Part shown: one piece after another, positions 1 through 8,027 of the stretch | Numbering within the stretch: the first letter of the stretch is position 1 | Layout: every line of letters begins with the position of its first letter | Origin: Wolbachia endosymbiont of Cylisticus convexus | Lineage (GTDB): Bacteria; Pseudomonadota; Alphaproteobacteria; Rickettsiales; Anaplasmataceae | Assembly: GCF_003344345.1 (NCBI RefSeq) | Contig: NZ_QPIP01000096.1 | Coordinates: forward strand, 1 to 19,092 | DNA: 19,092 bases | Direction of reading: 5' to 3' | Program-made: the position numbers and the translations under genes | Notes under the pieces: generated by a model | Told to the model about the DNA's origin: nothing | The model's database searches: none | Seen by the model: the letters and a program-made list of their open reading frames with translations, nothing else

Positions 1-23
1 GTTCAAAAAAGTGTGTCAAACCG
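1..23 (+). repeat. Left terminal inverted repeat of the IS256 element
   Basis: The 23 bp match the reverse complement of 1310-1332 with one mismatch (CAAACCG here against CAAGCCG in the complement of the right end). Such repeats are the transposase binding and cleavage sites in IS256-family elements. Confidence 0.9.
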
Positions 24-65
24 AAAAAAAGTAATTTATATCAATTTAAAAATGGAGGTTTGACA

Positions 66-1304
66 ATGAGTCAAAAAGTAGTAAACAGAACTAACGGATT
101 GGTAGATTATAAAGAGTTGGAAACAAATATCCTGTCGTCTATACGAGAAGGAAGACCGTTGACAGGAAAGGAGGGAGCATTAACACCATTTATAAAAAAG
201 CTGCTGGAGGCGAGTCTAGAAGGTGAAATAGAAAACCATTTATTAGCTGAAAGTGAAGAAAATAATCGCAGAAATGGGAGGAATGGAAAGACTTTACGTA
301 CAAGTGCAGGTTCATTTGAGCTGTTAACGCCAAGAGATAGAGAAGGAAGTTTTGAGCCGCAAATAGTCAAAAAAAGGCAAACAAGCTTACATCCAGAGCT
401 TGAAACGAAGATTTTGAGCACATTTGCCAGTGGTATGAGCTATAGAGATATAGCGTCACACGTTGAGGAAATTTATGATCACAAAATATCGGTAGCAGAG
501 ATATCAAGTATTACCGACAAATTACTGCCTATAATCAATGAATGGCGTAGTCGTCCACTGCAATCAGTATACCCGATAGTATTTATGGATGGGATGTTCT
601 TTAAGGTCAAGGAGGATGGACATTGCGTAAGTAAATGTATGTACAATATATTGGGCATAGACCAAAATGGCAGAAAAGAAGTCCTGGGCTTTTATTTGGC
701 TGAAAGTGAAGGAGCTAACTTTTGGTTGGAAGTGCTAAATAACCTCAAAGAAAGAGGAGTAGAAGATATTCTGATTGCATGTGTAGATGGGCTAAAAAGC
801 TTTCCTGCAGCCATCAACAGTGTATTTCCCAGTGCAGAAGTGCAGCTATGTATAGTACACCAAATAAGAAATTCTCTGAAATATGTATCCAGTAAAGATG
901 TGAAAGTTTTCATGAATGATCTGAAAAAAATATATCGTGCTTCAAGTAAAGAAATTGCTGAGAATTATCTGCTTGAGCTGGAAGGAAAATGGGGAGAAAA
1001 GTATCCTTTAGTTATAAAATCCTGGCAGAACAATTGGGAAAACTTATCCAGTTATTTTAAGTATTCTGGGCCAGTTAGGAAGCTGATTTACACCACTAAT
1101 CCAATTGAGGGGTTGCATAGACAAATCAGGAAATTTACTAAAACTAAGGGTTCATTTACTAGTACAAATGCCTTGTACAAACAGGTATATTGTGCTATAA
1201 AAAAGGTAGAGCAAAAGTGGATTATGGCTCTCCCTAATTGGGCTTTAACTATGTCTCAACTTGATATTTTCTTTCCAGATAGGTTGAAAATTGAGTTGAA
1301 CTAA
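66..1304 (+). CDS. IS256-family (mutator-type) transposase
   Basis: A 412-residue DDE transposase that moves the surrounding IS by cut/copy of the inverted repeats. Candidate catalytic residues are D175 (in VFMDGMFFK), D241 (in IACVDGLKSF) and E348 (in TTNPIEGLHR). The family signature C-x2-H (C262, H265, in LCIVHQIRNS) follows the second Asp, and the TTNPIE box around E348 is typical of IS256/MuDR-like enzymes. The N-terminal ~100 residues are rich in charged and Asn residues and match the usual DNA-binding region. I chose the ATG at 66 because GGAGG lies 7 bases upstream (54-58); a TTG at 60 would add only two residues and sits too close to that ribosome binding site. Length is normal for the family and there are no frameshifts, so the gene appears functional. 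Confidence 0.95.
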   Translation: MSQKVVNRTNGLVDYKELETNILSSIREGRPLTGKEGALTPFIKKLLEASLEGEIENHLLAESEENNRRNGRNGKTLRTSAGSFELLTPRDREGSFEPQIVKKRQTSLHPELETKILSTFASGMSYRDIASHVEEIYDHKISVAEISSITDKLLPIINEWRSRPLQSVYPIVFMDGMFFKVKEDGHCVSKCMYNILGIDQNGRKEVLGFYLAESEGANFWLEVLNNLKERGVEDILIACVDGLKSFPAAINSVFPSAEVQLCIVHQIRNSLKYVSSKDVKVFMNDLKKIYRASSKEIAENYLLELEGKWGEKYPLVIKSWQNNWENLSSYFKYSGPVRKLIYTTNPIEGLHRQIRKFTKTKGSFTSTNALYKQVYCAIKKVEQKWIMALPNWALTMSQLDIFFPDRLKIELN

Positions 1305-3476
1305 AAATGCGGCTTGACACACTTTTTTGAACATTCCCTTTGGATCTGATAGTTCTGTATTTACCTTGATTGGCTCTAATGGAGTTTTCTGCTCTTCCGG
1401 TTTATCGTCTGGAATTGGAACAGGCCAATCCATAATGTTTTGCGGTATGTTTGTTCGAGCTTCCTCTTCCTTAGCCTCTCTTTGATCTGCTAAAGATGAC
1501 GCATTAACTACTGTACCTTTAGTAGCTTTTTGTCTTAGTTGTGTATTTTCTTCTTGTAATTGCTTTAAATTTTTCTTTAACTCATCAATCTCTTTTATTT
1601 TTTGTTTTAATTGCTCAGATATAGTTAGTTTGTCTCTAGTCAATTTTTTGTTTTCTTGTCTTAACCCACTAGCTATTCTGCTTGAGTTGTTGTTTACAGC
1701 TTGTATATCTTGGTCTTGCTGCTGCATGCTTGTTCTTCTACTTTCATACTCAACTTCAGTTTGAGTTGATGTAGCTACTTTCGTATTTACTTCACTGAGC
1801 TCGTTCGCAAGTGATCTTCCAGGTTCAAGTTGTCGAATTTTCCTCTCTAAATCTTCGTTTTTTCTCTGTAATGCATTGAATTCTTGAGACAATAACTTCA
1901 TCTCTTTGGCCAATGTATTGTTTTTCTCTTTTTCTTCCGTCAATTTTTCTACCAACTGCTTTTCGTGATTATCCTTTAAACCTTCTGCCAATATTCTCAT
2001 TAGATCATTTTCCAAATTTGCATTCTTTTTTTCTAGTGCACTTAACTTAGCTTCACTTTGCTTTAATTTTTTCTGCTGCTCTTCATTTATCCTATTTATT
2101 TCATTTTCTTTATCTTTCAACTGATCACTTAACCTACCAATTACATTATTTTTACCCTGTAGTTCTTTTTCTAGCGCCTTTATCTCTTGTGTTAGTTGTT
2201 CAATACCTTGATCTTTTTCTTGCGTTATCTTTTTCAACTCAGCTTTAAGTCTTTTAACTTCTCCTTCCAAAATTTGCTTTTCTTCACTTAATGTTCTTAT
2301 TTCTGTATCACCTTCCTTTTCTATCTTTTGGTTACGTTCTTTTAATTTTTCGTGCTCCTCCATAAGTGACTTAACAGAAGCATCTAGCTCCTTTATTTTT
2401 TGATCTTTTTCAAATATCGCTCGCTGTTGTTCGTTAACTTCATTTTTCAAGGAGTCACGTTCTAAGATTAGATTATTACGCTGCTCTGCAAGTTTGTTAA
2501 TTTCATTTATAGTTTCATCTACACCTTTTAATCCTTCTTGCTCATACTTTCTCTCATAATCTTTGTACATTTTTTGTTGATCATAACCGTCGTCAATGTA
2601 TTCATCAGTGATTTCAGACTCTTCATCACCAATTTCGCTCTCAGTGGAAAAAGAACTTCTACGCGAACGCGAAGAAGGCGTACCGGGAGAGGAGTATCCA
2701 CTACTACTTAGTATAGGTGACTGTGGTGAATTTTTTGTAAATGTTTCCTCTGCTGGTGTTTGCTGCTCGTTCACACTTTTGCCCATGTCAGTAAAAGCTT
2801 GATGCAGAGTTTTTCCGTTGATAAAAACTTCTTTATTCTGCTCAGCTAATTTTAATACTTCTTCTGAACTCGTTATTCCTCCAAATCTTGGTTCACCAAT
2901 CACTTTTTTTATGCCCTTAGAACTCACTTCTACAGTTATGCTACAATCTACGTTATTGCCTTTAGAATCATTAGCCTGCCAGTTGATGGTCATTTCACAT
3001 GAGCTTGAACCAGCAAAATCATAGTGCCTTTTGCTGCCTTTTTTGGTTGCAGTGACTTGACTATCTTTCCCTAAAGATAGGTTATAAACCTTACCTTCGT
3101 CGCTGGCTCTTAAAAGGGCGCTAATCTCTATTGGTTTTTCTTTATTTTCAAACCTAATTTTAAAGTCATTATCTTTTGTTGTATATACTAAGAAATTTTC
3201 ACCTGGTAGGGATGCTTCAAAATTTTTATGTGTTTCATTTATTGATTGCTCAAATTTTTGGAACTCCTTTTTCCACTTTAAATTTATCTGTTCTTTAATG
3301 TCCTCATCTTTGCGTAAAGGGCCAATAAAGTACCAGATTAAATTTTCTTCCTCTAGTTTTTTTATAAAATCCTGAAAATTGTTGCAAGATTCAATGAAAC
3401 TTAAAATATCATTTTTCTTCTGCTCATCTACATCTAAACCTTGATTTTCAGCTATAAATAAGTTTTCTTTTGGCAT
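1245..3476 (-). CDS. Coiled-coil protein, 3' end cut off by IS256 insertion
   Basis: I do not recognise this 743-residue reading frame as a named family. Residues 1-714 are native (DNA 1333-3476). The last 29 residues, starting MFKKVCQAAF, are read from the IS256 right end, so the original C-terminus is lost or lies beyond the left edge of the window. Residues 1-235 look globular, with no signal peptide or membrane segment. Residues 240-300 are Ser/Pro-rich then acidic (SSPGTPSSRSRRSS, followed by a D/E-rich run). Residues about 320-555 and 605-655 are heptad-rich Lys/Glu/Leu coiled coil. The break between them holds STQTEVE, with TQT at residues 571-573. Residues 675-714 are Pro-rich. The start is the ATG at 3476; no strong ribosome binding site is visible. 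A long cytosolic coiled coil with low-complexity linkers could be a structural protein or a secreted effector, but that is inference only. Confidence 0.8.
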   Translation of the reverse strand: MPKENLFIAENQGLDVDEQKKNDILSFIESCNNFQDFIKKLEEENLIWYFIGPLRKDEDIKEQINLKWKKEFQKFEQSINETHKNFEASLPGENFLVYTTKDNDFKIRFENKEKPIEISALLRASDEGKVYNLSLGKDSQVTATKKGSKRHYDFAGSSSCEMTINWQANDSKGNNVDCSITVEVSSKGIKKVIGEPRFGGITSSEEVLKLAEQNKEVFINGKTLHQAFTDMGKSVNEQQTPAEETFTKNSPQSPILSSSGYSSPGTPSSRSRRSSFSTESEIGDEESEITDEYIDDGYDQQKMYKDYERKYEQEGLKGVDETINEINKLAEQRNNLILERDSLKNEVNEQQRAIFEKDQKIKELDASVKSLMEEHEKLKERNQKIEKEGDTEIRTLSEEKQILEGEVKRLKAELKKITQEKDQGIEQLTQEIKALEKELQGKNNVIGRLSDQLKDKENEINRINEEQQKKLKQSEAKLSALEKKNANLENDLMRILAEGLKDNHEKQLVEKLTEEKEKNNTLAKEMKLLSQEFNALQRKNEDLERKIRQLEPGRSLANELSEVNTKVATSTQTEVEYESRRTSMQQQDQDIQAVNNNSSRIASGLRQENKKLTRDKLTISEQLKQKIKEIDELKKNLKQLQEENTQLRQKATKGTVVNASSLADQREAKEEEARTNIPQNIMDWPVPIPDDKPEEQKTPLEPIKVNTELSDPKGMFKKVCQAAFLVQLNFQPIWKENIKLRHS
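1310..1332 (-). repeat. Right terminal inverted repeat of the IS256 element
   Basis: This is the inverse copy of the left end with one mismatch. It is also translated, on the minus strand, as part of the foreign C-terminal tail of the interrupted coiled-coil protein (residues beginning MFKKVCQ). Confidence 0.9.
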
Positions 3477-3505
3477 AATTTCTATTTTTAGAGAACTATA
3501 TTATA

Positions 3506-3533
3506 ATATTAGCACATTTTCTTAAAAAATCAA
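3506..3533 (-). promoter_or_regulatory. Candidate promoter of the coiled-coil gene
   Basis: On the minus strand TTGATT (3528-3533) and TAATAT (3506-3511) are separated by 16 bp, with a TGC immediately before the -10 that would act as an extended -10. It lies about 30 bases upstream of the ATG at 3476. In such A+T-rich DNA chance matches are common. Confidence 0.4.
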
Positions 3534-3555
3534 CTAATCTTATAGTTAAATAAAC

Positions 3556-3584
3556 TTGAGTATTTGGCGGGAATGTTATATATT
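3556..3584 (+). promoter_or_regulatory. Candidate promoter of the phosphohexomutase gene
   Basis: TTGAGT (3556-3561) and TATATT (3579-3584) are separated by an ideal 17 bp. Predicted transcription start is near 3591, downstream of the TTG (3564) and ATG (3573) codons in frame with the gene. This favours translation from the ATG at 3606. It is divergent from the coiled-coil gene promoter. Confidence 0.45.
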
Positions 3585-3605
3585 AATCACTCCAAGAAGT
3601 GCAGT

Positions 3606-4931
3606 ATGGACAATACTATTATAAGAAAATACGATATTAGAGGTGTGGTAGGCAGAGACCTGCAGATCAGTGATGGGTATGAGGTAGGTAGAAAATTTGG
3701 TCAAATTGCAGCTAACGTTTGTGTAGGCTATGACAGCAGGATAGATTCACCAAGTATAGAAAGAGAATTAATCAGGGGCTTAATTTTATCCGGCGCAAAT
3801 GTTATACGAGTTGGGCTCTGTTCTTCACCTATGCTCTGTGCTGCAACAATGCAGGCAGATCTTGGGATTATGATCACTGCTTCTCACAACCCCAGCGAAT
3901 ATAATGGCTTTAAATTTTTCAGCAGTAAAAAAGTTTTCTCAGATCAAGAAATAAAGGAAGTTATAGGTAGTACAATTAAAAACAGCACAAAAATTGGAAG
4001 CTTAATTAACATGAATACATATAGTGAGTACATTTACATATTAAAAAATGCGCTCAAGAATAACACTACACAAAAACTAAAAATAGCATGGGATTTTGGC
4101 AATAGTCCAACAATTGTAAGGTATATTGAAAAGGTTTTACCAGGTCATATACACATCGTAACCAATAACTCTATAGATGGAACTTTTCCACTGCATGACC
4201 CAGATCCCATAGAAGAAAAAAATCTTGCTCAGTTAATCGATATTGTCAAGAAAGATAAATGTGATCTTGGCATTGCACTAGATGGTGATGGTGATAGGGT
4301 ACGCTTGATTGATAATAAAGGTAATGTTGTTTCCAATGATCACTTATTTATGATTTTTGCACGTGAAGTATTGGAGGAATACCCAAAAAATAAAGTTATT
4401 GCCAACATAAAAATGAGTATGAAAGTGCATGATTTCGTGAGCAAATTAGGAGGGCAAATAATTACTTGTGCCACTGGACATTCACTAGTTAAGAAAAAGA
4501 TGGTAGAGGAAGGGGCAAAGTTTGCCGGTGAGCTCAGTGGGCATTTTTTCTTCTCTGAGCTAGGTTTTGATGATGGACTATATTCTGCTGTTAAAGTCAT
4601 TGACACTTTACTTAAGAAAAACCAAAGCCTATCTGAGATGATTGAAGATTTACCAAAGTTATATATCACTCATGAAGTGAAAATTGTAGTAAAGGATGAG
4701 AAAAAATTTCAAATAATTGAGTCAATAAAGGAGACACTAAAGCAGCAAAATATTGTATTTTCAGAGCTTGATGGCATTAAGGTAACCGATAATAAAGGTT
4801 GGTGGCTTCTTAGAGTATCAAATACGCAAAACTGTATTACAGCAAGATGCGAAGGAAAGACCTTAGAAGATTTTGAACTCACTAAAAAAGTTTTGTTTTA
4901 TTACATCGATGAACTAAAATCATACATTTAA
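3606..4931 (+). CDS. manB: Phosphomannomutase/phosphoglucomutase family protein
   Basis: A 441-residue alpha-D-phosphohexomutase, interconverting hexose 6- and 1-phosphates in the cytosol. All four active-site loops are visible. They are TASHNP with phosphoserine S93 (residues 91-96), the metal-binding DGDGDR (226-231), the sugar-binding GELSGH (308-313), and the phosphate-binding RVSNT (403-407). The N-terminus (IIRKYDIRGVVG) is typical of the PMM/PGM branch. The frame extends upstream to TTG 3564 and ATG 3573, but the family start motif and the predicted promoter point to the ATG at 3606. It stands alone, divergent from the coiled-coil gene and convergent with the cvpA-like gene. The true substrate cannot be read from sequence: mannose, glucose or glucosamine phosphate are all possible. 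The gene symbol is therefore a family label. Confidence 0.93.
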   Translation: MDNTIIRKYDIRGVVGRDLQISDGYEVGRKFGQIAANVCVGYDSRIDSPSIERELIRGLILSGANVIRVGLCSSPMLCAATMQADLGIMITASHNPSEYNGFKFFSSKKVFSDQEIKEVIGSTIKNSTKIGSLINMNTYSEYIYILKNALKNNTTQKLKIAWDFGNSPTIVRYIEKVLPGHIHIVTNNSIDGTFPLHDPDPIEEKNLAQLIDIVKKDKCDLGIALDGDGDRVRLIDNKGNVVSNDHLFMIFAREVLEEYPKNKVIANIKMSMKVHDFVSKLGGQIITCATGHSLVKKKMVEEGAKFAGELSGHFFFSELGFDDGLYSAVKVIDTLLKKNQSLSEMIEDLPKLYITHEVKIVVKDEKKFQIIESIKETLKQQNIVFSELDGIKVTDNKGWWLLRVSNTQNCITARCEGKTLEDFELTKKVLFYYIDELKSYI

Positions 4932-5052
4932 ATTTTTTTGATGGTTTGCTTATTCAAAAATGTCTGCAGTTTTGTTTGATTAATAATAGGAATTGGTATG
5001 ACCTATGGCGCACTGCTGTGAATAACAGCTGTCTAATCTAGTTTAGCTATAG

Positions 5053-5070
5053 AAAGTGAATACTCACTTT
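5053..5070. terminator. Short hairpin between convergent genes, possible terminator
   Basis: A perfect 7-bp stem AAAGTGA/TCACTTT encloses ATAC. On the plus strand it is followed by the T-rich TCTTTATTATTTTT, so it could end transcription of the phosphohexomutase gene. It overlaps the stop codon of the cvpA-like gene (TGA, 5064-5066). The stem is A+T-rich and weak, so the call is tentative. Confidence 0.35.
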
Positions 5071-5651
5071 TCTTTATTATTTTTAGATTTTTCTTGATCA
5101 ACCATTTCCTCACCAATCTCTTTTATTTTTAGTATCAACGACTCTGGTACATACATGTCAATCACTTCTTCTGTTGTCACAAATAGAGCCTGATAAGAGT
5201 GTGAATTTATTATCCAATTAGGCAATATGTCTTCTGCTTCTATTTTAGACTCTCCCTCTTTTTTATCGTATACTGTGTGGCAATATAAGTGCACAGCAAA
5301 AAATAGTACATAAGAAAGCAATATTCCTCTAAGTGCTCCGACAAAGATTCCAGTAACTCTATCCATTAATCCCAACCTTATGGGTAATAATATGTACATT
5401 AGCCAGTTATTCATTGTCATGAATGTAAGATTAAGTACGATAAATACAGAGATTGTAGAAAGTATGTTTTGCGTAACTTTAGAGTCAAAATACTTACTAT
5501 AATTTATAATAAAAAAATCATAGTAACTAGCTGTCAAAAAGACTGATAAGAGCAAGAACATTAATGCACATAACTCTTTTATAAAACCTCTAGTTACCGA
5601 TATTATTACACACAAGACAATAATAAAGATAATTAGACTATCGAAAAACAT
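5064..5651 (-). CDS. cvpA: CvpA family inner-membrane protein
   Basis: A 195-residue integral membrane protein with about four hydrophobic segments (roughly residues 4-21, 27-45, 65-85 and 103-125) and a hydrophilic, charged C-terminal tail ending in a Lys/Asn-rich stretch. The arrangement of RGFIKE after the first segment and DRVTGIFVGALRGILLS in the last matches the CvpA family (colicin V production protein). In free-living bacteria this family is linked to envelope integrity and secretion; the molecular role is not established. The ATG at 5651 places the first membrane segment right at the N-terminus, as usual. It is convergent with the phosphohexomutase gene and lies 56 bases downstream of ribE on the same strand, so the two may be co-transcribed. 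Confidence 0.85.
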   Translation of the reverse strand: MFFDSLIIFIIVLCVIISVTRGFIKELCALMFLLLSVFLTASYYDFFIINYSKYFDSKVTQNILSTISVFIVLNLTFMTMNNWLMYILLPIRLGLMDRVTGIFVGALRGILLSYVLFFAVHLYCHTVYDKKEGESKIEAEDILPNWIINSHSYQALFVTTEEVIDMYVPESLILKIKEIGEEMVDQEKSKNNKEK

Positions 5652-5707
5652 ATCTTAATCTATATGATTTTCAAGATATAATAGTTGTAAATAACAAGGT
5701 TGTAAAA

Positions 5708-6295
5708 TTAATTGTGTTTATGTTTCATCAGTTGGTTTAAGTACCGAGCAATCATATCAACTTCTAAATTTAGGTAATTACCTGTTTTATTATGCTGAAA
5801 AGTTGTGTTTTTCCATGTATAGGGAATGATATTCACAGTGAACTCTTGATTGACAACTGAATTTACTGTGAGAGAAACCCCATCTAGCGTTACAGAACCT
5901 TTTTTTGCAACAAATTTAATTAATTCTTGTGGGCACGATAACTTGACTTCATGAGAATCTAAATTTCGTTCAATTGTTAAGATTCTTACTATCCCATCAA
6001 CATGACCCTGAACCAAGTGGCCATCAATCCTATCACTCAGTTTCATTGCTTGTTCTAGGTTTATTTTTTTTCCTATTTTCCACGTATTTAAGTTAGAAAC
6101 CTTCATAGTTTCTTGAGATGCTTGAACTGTGAATACATTGTTCATTGTGTCGACAACAGTTAAACACACTCCGGAGCAGGCTATTGAATCTCCTTTATTT
6201 ACAGAGGATAAATTTTGTGTTTTGATGTGGAAGGAGTTAGAGTGAGTGGTGATATCAATTATAGTTCCAATGTCTGTAATAATTCCTCTAAACAT
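5708..6295 (-). CDS. ribE: Riboflavin synthase, alpha chain
   Basis: A 195-residue enzyme catalysing the last step of riboflavin synthesis: dismutation of two 6,7-dimethyl-8-ribityllumazine molecules to riboflavin plus the pyrimidine precursor. Two homologous lumazine-binding barrels are visible. The N-barrel (about 1-87) starts with the family N-terminus MFRGIITDIG and contains ACSGVCLTVV; the C-barrel (about 88-187) contains LVQGHVDG and TLDGVSLTVN. The C-terminal helix needed for trimerisation is present (YLNLEVDMIARYLNQL). Length is normal and no residue looks broken. The other rib genes are not in the window, which fits the scattered biosynthetic genes of Rickettsiales. Flavin synthesis is of interest because Wolbachia is thought to be able to supply riboflavin to some insect hosts (established knowledge, not shown here). 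Confidence 0.96.
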   Translation of the reverse strand: MFRGIITDIGTIIDITTHSNSFHIKTQNLSSVNKGDSIACSGVCLTVVDTMNNVFTVQASQETMKVSNLNTWKIGKKINLEQAMKLSDRIDGHLVQGHVDGIVRILTIERNLDSHEVKLSCPQELIKFVAKKGSVTLDGVSLTVNSVVNQEFTVNIIPYTWKNTTFQHNKTGNYLNLEVDMIARYLNQLMKHKHN

Positions 6296-6347
6296 GCAGT
6301 AAAATGAATAATTATATTATGAAAGATCTTATAAAATAGCTTATTTG

Positions 6348-8027
6348 TTAAGTACAACAAAGAAGATCTTTTTTACTTACCTGTTCAATAGATTCTACAG
6401 AATATTCAGAATATATAAAGTAAGCCAGGCTCAAAACACATAGTGTAATTAATATTGGTAACCCTATGTTTAATATTAGACCAATACTTTCCCTTTTTTC
6501 TATTGGCACCAATTCCTTTAAAACTGACACTTTTCCCATTGGCAAATTCCATAGGCAGAGTGCTGATATAGAAGCTGCTACCAAAAATAGACAAAAATAA
6601 GTCTCTTTCGAGGAAAATACAGTTTTTAATGGTGATTTAGGTGTAATATTAGTAGAAAATGGAGTCTTAGCTTCATTTATTTCTGATAAATGGTCTGCAG
6701 CTTTGTTTGGCAAAATCTCATGAGAAACGTTTTTAGGCTGTGATTGTGTACGAGTACGTAAATTTATGGATGCGATTAATTGGTTTATCTTTTCCCTTAC
6801 TTTTTCCTTAGCATATTCCTCTGTTACCAAAGACTTACTATGTAGCATTCCAATTCTTTCTAATAATTGTAACCTTTCCTTATCTGAGCATAGCATTTCA
6901 GATATTTCTTTATCCTGAGTATAAACGATCTTGAACACTTCGCTTGCAAGAGAGAGGAGCATTGTGTTAAGTAGATTTCGATCTTTACTTATCAAGTTTT
7001 TATATTCACTACTTATCAAGTTTTTATATTCACTTACCACTTTAACGAATATTTCATCAAGTGTTTTTCTCTCATTATCATTCTTAAGCTCATTATCTAC
7101 CATAGCTACTCTAGCATCGCATTCTGCTTGTTTTATGACCAATGATTCTTCTGATAGTTCTGCAGAACAGTCTGTATCCAGTCTAGTTGTGCTGATTTCT
7201 TGATCATTTTTTGCACACTTTTGATTTTGAAGTGCTGCATGGTAAGTTAAAGCCTTCTGTTTTTGTATAGAAAATTTGGGCAGTTGTGGAGAAAAGAATT
7301 GTGTTGTATTGAAAAAATTGGGTAGATGGAAAAAAGATCTAAACCAGGAAAAATTTTCATGCATTGCAGCAACAATTACTGGTGCGCGTGTAATTTGCTT
7401 TCTGTTACTTGCTATATTGTAGCCAAACGAATCTTGCACAATTTGTTTACCTTGCGTATTCCCTTTTTCAACCACATTTTCGTTTTTATTTTCAGTTTCT
7501 TCTACTTGTAACGTATCTTGACTTTGCTCCTCACTTTTGGCTTTTTCTACATGTTTTAGCTGCTCATTTAGGAATGCCTCGATCTGTTGCAAGCTATTGA
7601 GGTTGATATTTTTAACGTTTGTTTGTAGCGTTATCGTTATGCCCTGTAGAAGGATTTGAATTGGAGCATTACTTATGAATTCTTCTACAGTTTTATTAGC
7701 TTTGCAGTGGTTATTGTATAATTCACTACTTTCTTGTGGTACTTTTATATTGGCTGTGAAACTTTTTTCTTGAAGAAGATAGATTTTGAAAAAGCCAATT
7801 AAATGTTTTATTTGAGGTAATATTGTATTAGGGTTTACCTCTGTTAGCAGCTTGAGCTTAAATGAAAACTCTTGTGTATCACTTGCAACATTTTTTGAGC
7901 GAATGGTGCTAATCTCCAGCACTTCATTAGAAAATGCTTTACTTATGTCTTTGGATCTATCCTTAAAAAACTTAGGTAAATCCTCCATTTCGTATTTTCT
8001 CTGAGTTTTTATGTTACTGTTATGCAT
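6348..8027 (-). CDS. Unrecognised protein with two C-terminal membrane segments
   Basis: I do not recognise the family. From the ATG at 8027 the protein has 559 residues. The frame extends to a TTG at 8066, and another ATG at 7988 (MEDLPKFF) is also plausible; no clear ribosome binding site decides between them. Most of the protein is hydrophilic and Lys/Glu/Asn-rich with helical stretches. Two hydrophobic segments near the C-terminus (about residues 477-495 and 516-539) would anchor it as a hairpin, with a short tail ending DLLCCT. A perfect 24-bp in-frame tandem duplication (6987-7034) gives SEYKNLIS twice. There is no N-terminal signal peptide. It reads in the same direction as ribE but with about 50 bases between, so a shared transcript is possible. 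It is probably a lineage-specific membrane-associated protein. Confidence 0.8.
   Translation of the reverse strand: MHNSNIKTQRKYEMEDLPKFFKDRSKDISKAFSNEVLEISTIRSKNVASDTQEFSFKLKLLTEVNPNTILPQIKHLIGFFKIYLLQEKSFTANIKVPQESSELYNNHCKANKTVEEFISNAPIQILLQGITITLQTNVKNINLNSLQQIEAFLNEQLKHVEKAKSEEQSQDTLQVEETENKNENVVEKGNTQGKQIVQDSFGYNIASNRKQITRAPVIVAAMHENFSWFRSFFHLPNFFNTTQFFSPQLPKFSIQKQKALTYHAALQNQKCAKNDQEISTTRLDTDCSAELSEESLVIKQAECDARVAMVDNELKNDNERKTLDEIFVKVVSEYKNLISSEYKNLISKDRNLLNTMLLSLASEVFKIVYTQDKEISEMLCSDKERLQLLERIGMLHSKSLVTEEYAKEKVREKINQLIASINLRTRTQSQPKNVSHEILPNKAADHLSEINEAKTPFSTNITPKSPLKTVFSSKETYFCLFLVAASISALCLWNLPMGKVSVLKELVPIEKRESIGLILNIGLPILITLCVLSLAYFIYSEYSVESIEQVSKKDLLCCT
6987..7034 (-). repeat. 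Perfect 24-bp tandem duplication within the membrane-protein gene
   Basis: The unit acttatcaagtttttatat… (24 bp) occurs twice without a mismatch at 6987-7010 and 7011-7034. It keeps the reading frame and duplicates eight residues (SEYKNLIS). Identity of the copies implies a recent replication-slippage event and a likely strain-variable marker. Confidence 0.9.

Larger units (their letters stand above)
1..1332 (+). mobile_element. Complete IS256-family insertion sequence
   Basis: The element runs from GTTCAAAAAAGTGTGTCAA at its left edge to the inverse of the same sequence at its right edge. The terminal inverted repeats are 23 bp with one mismatch. It contains one intact transposase gene that fills almost all of the internal sequence, and total length is 1332 bp, normal for IS256-type elements. 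IS256 elements usually duplicate 8-9 bp of target. The right-hand copy would begin at 1333 (attccctt), but the left-hand copy lies outside the window, so this cannot be confirmed here. The insertion point is inside the reading frame of the minus-strand coiled-coil gene. Intact ends and an intact transposase suggest a recent, possibly active copy. Confidence 0.93.

Noticed and set aside
6406..6594. Second minus-strand frame overlapping the membrane-protein gene
   Set aside because: It is a shadow frame of the C-terminal membrane segments; the main frame is continuous through the region, so no frameshift is needed.
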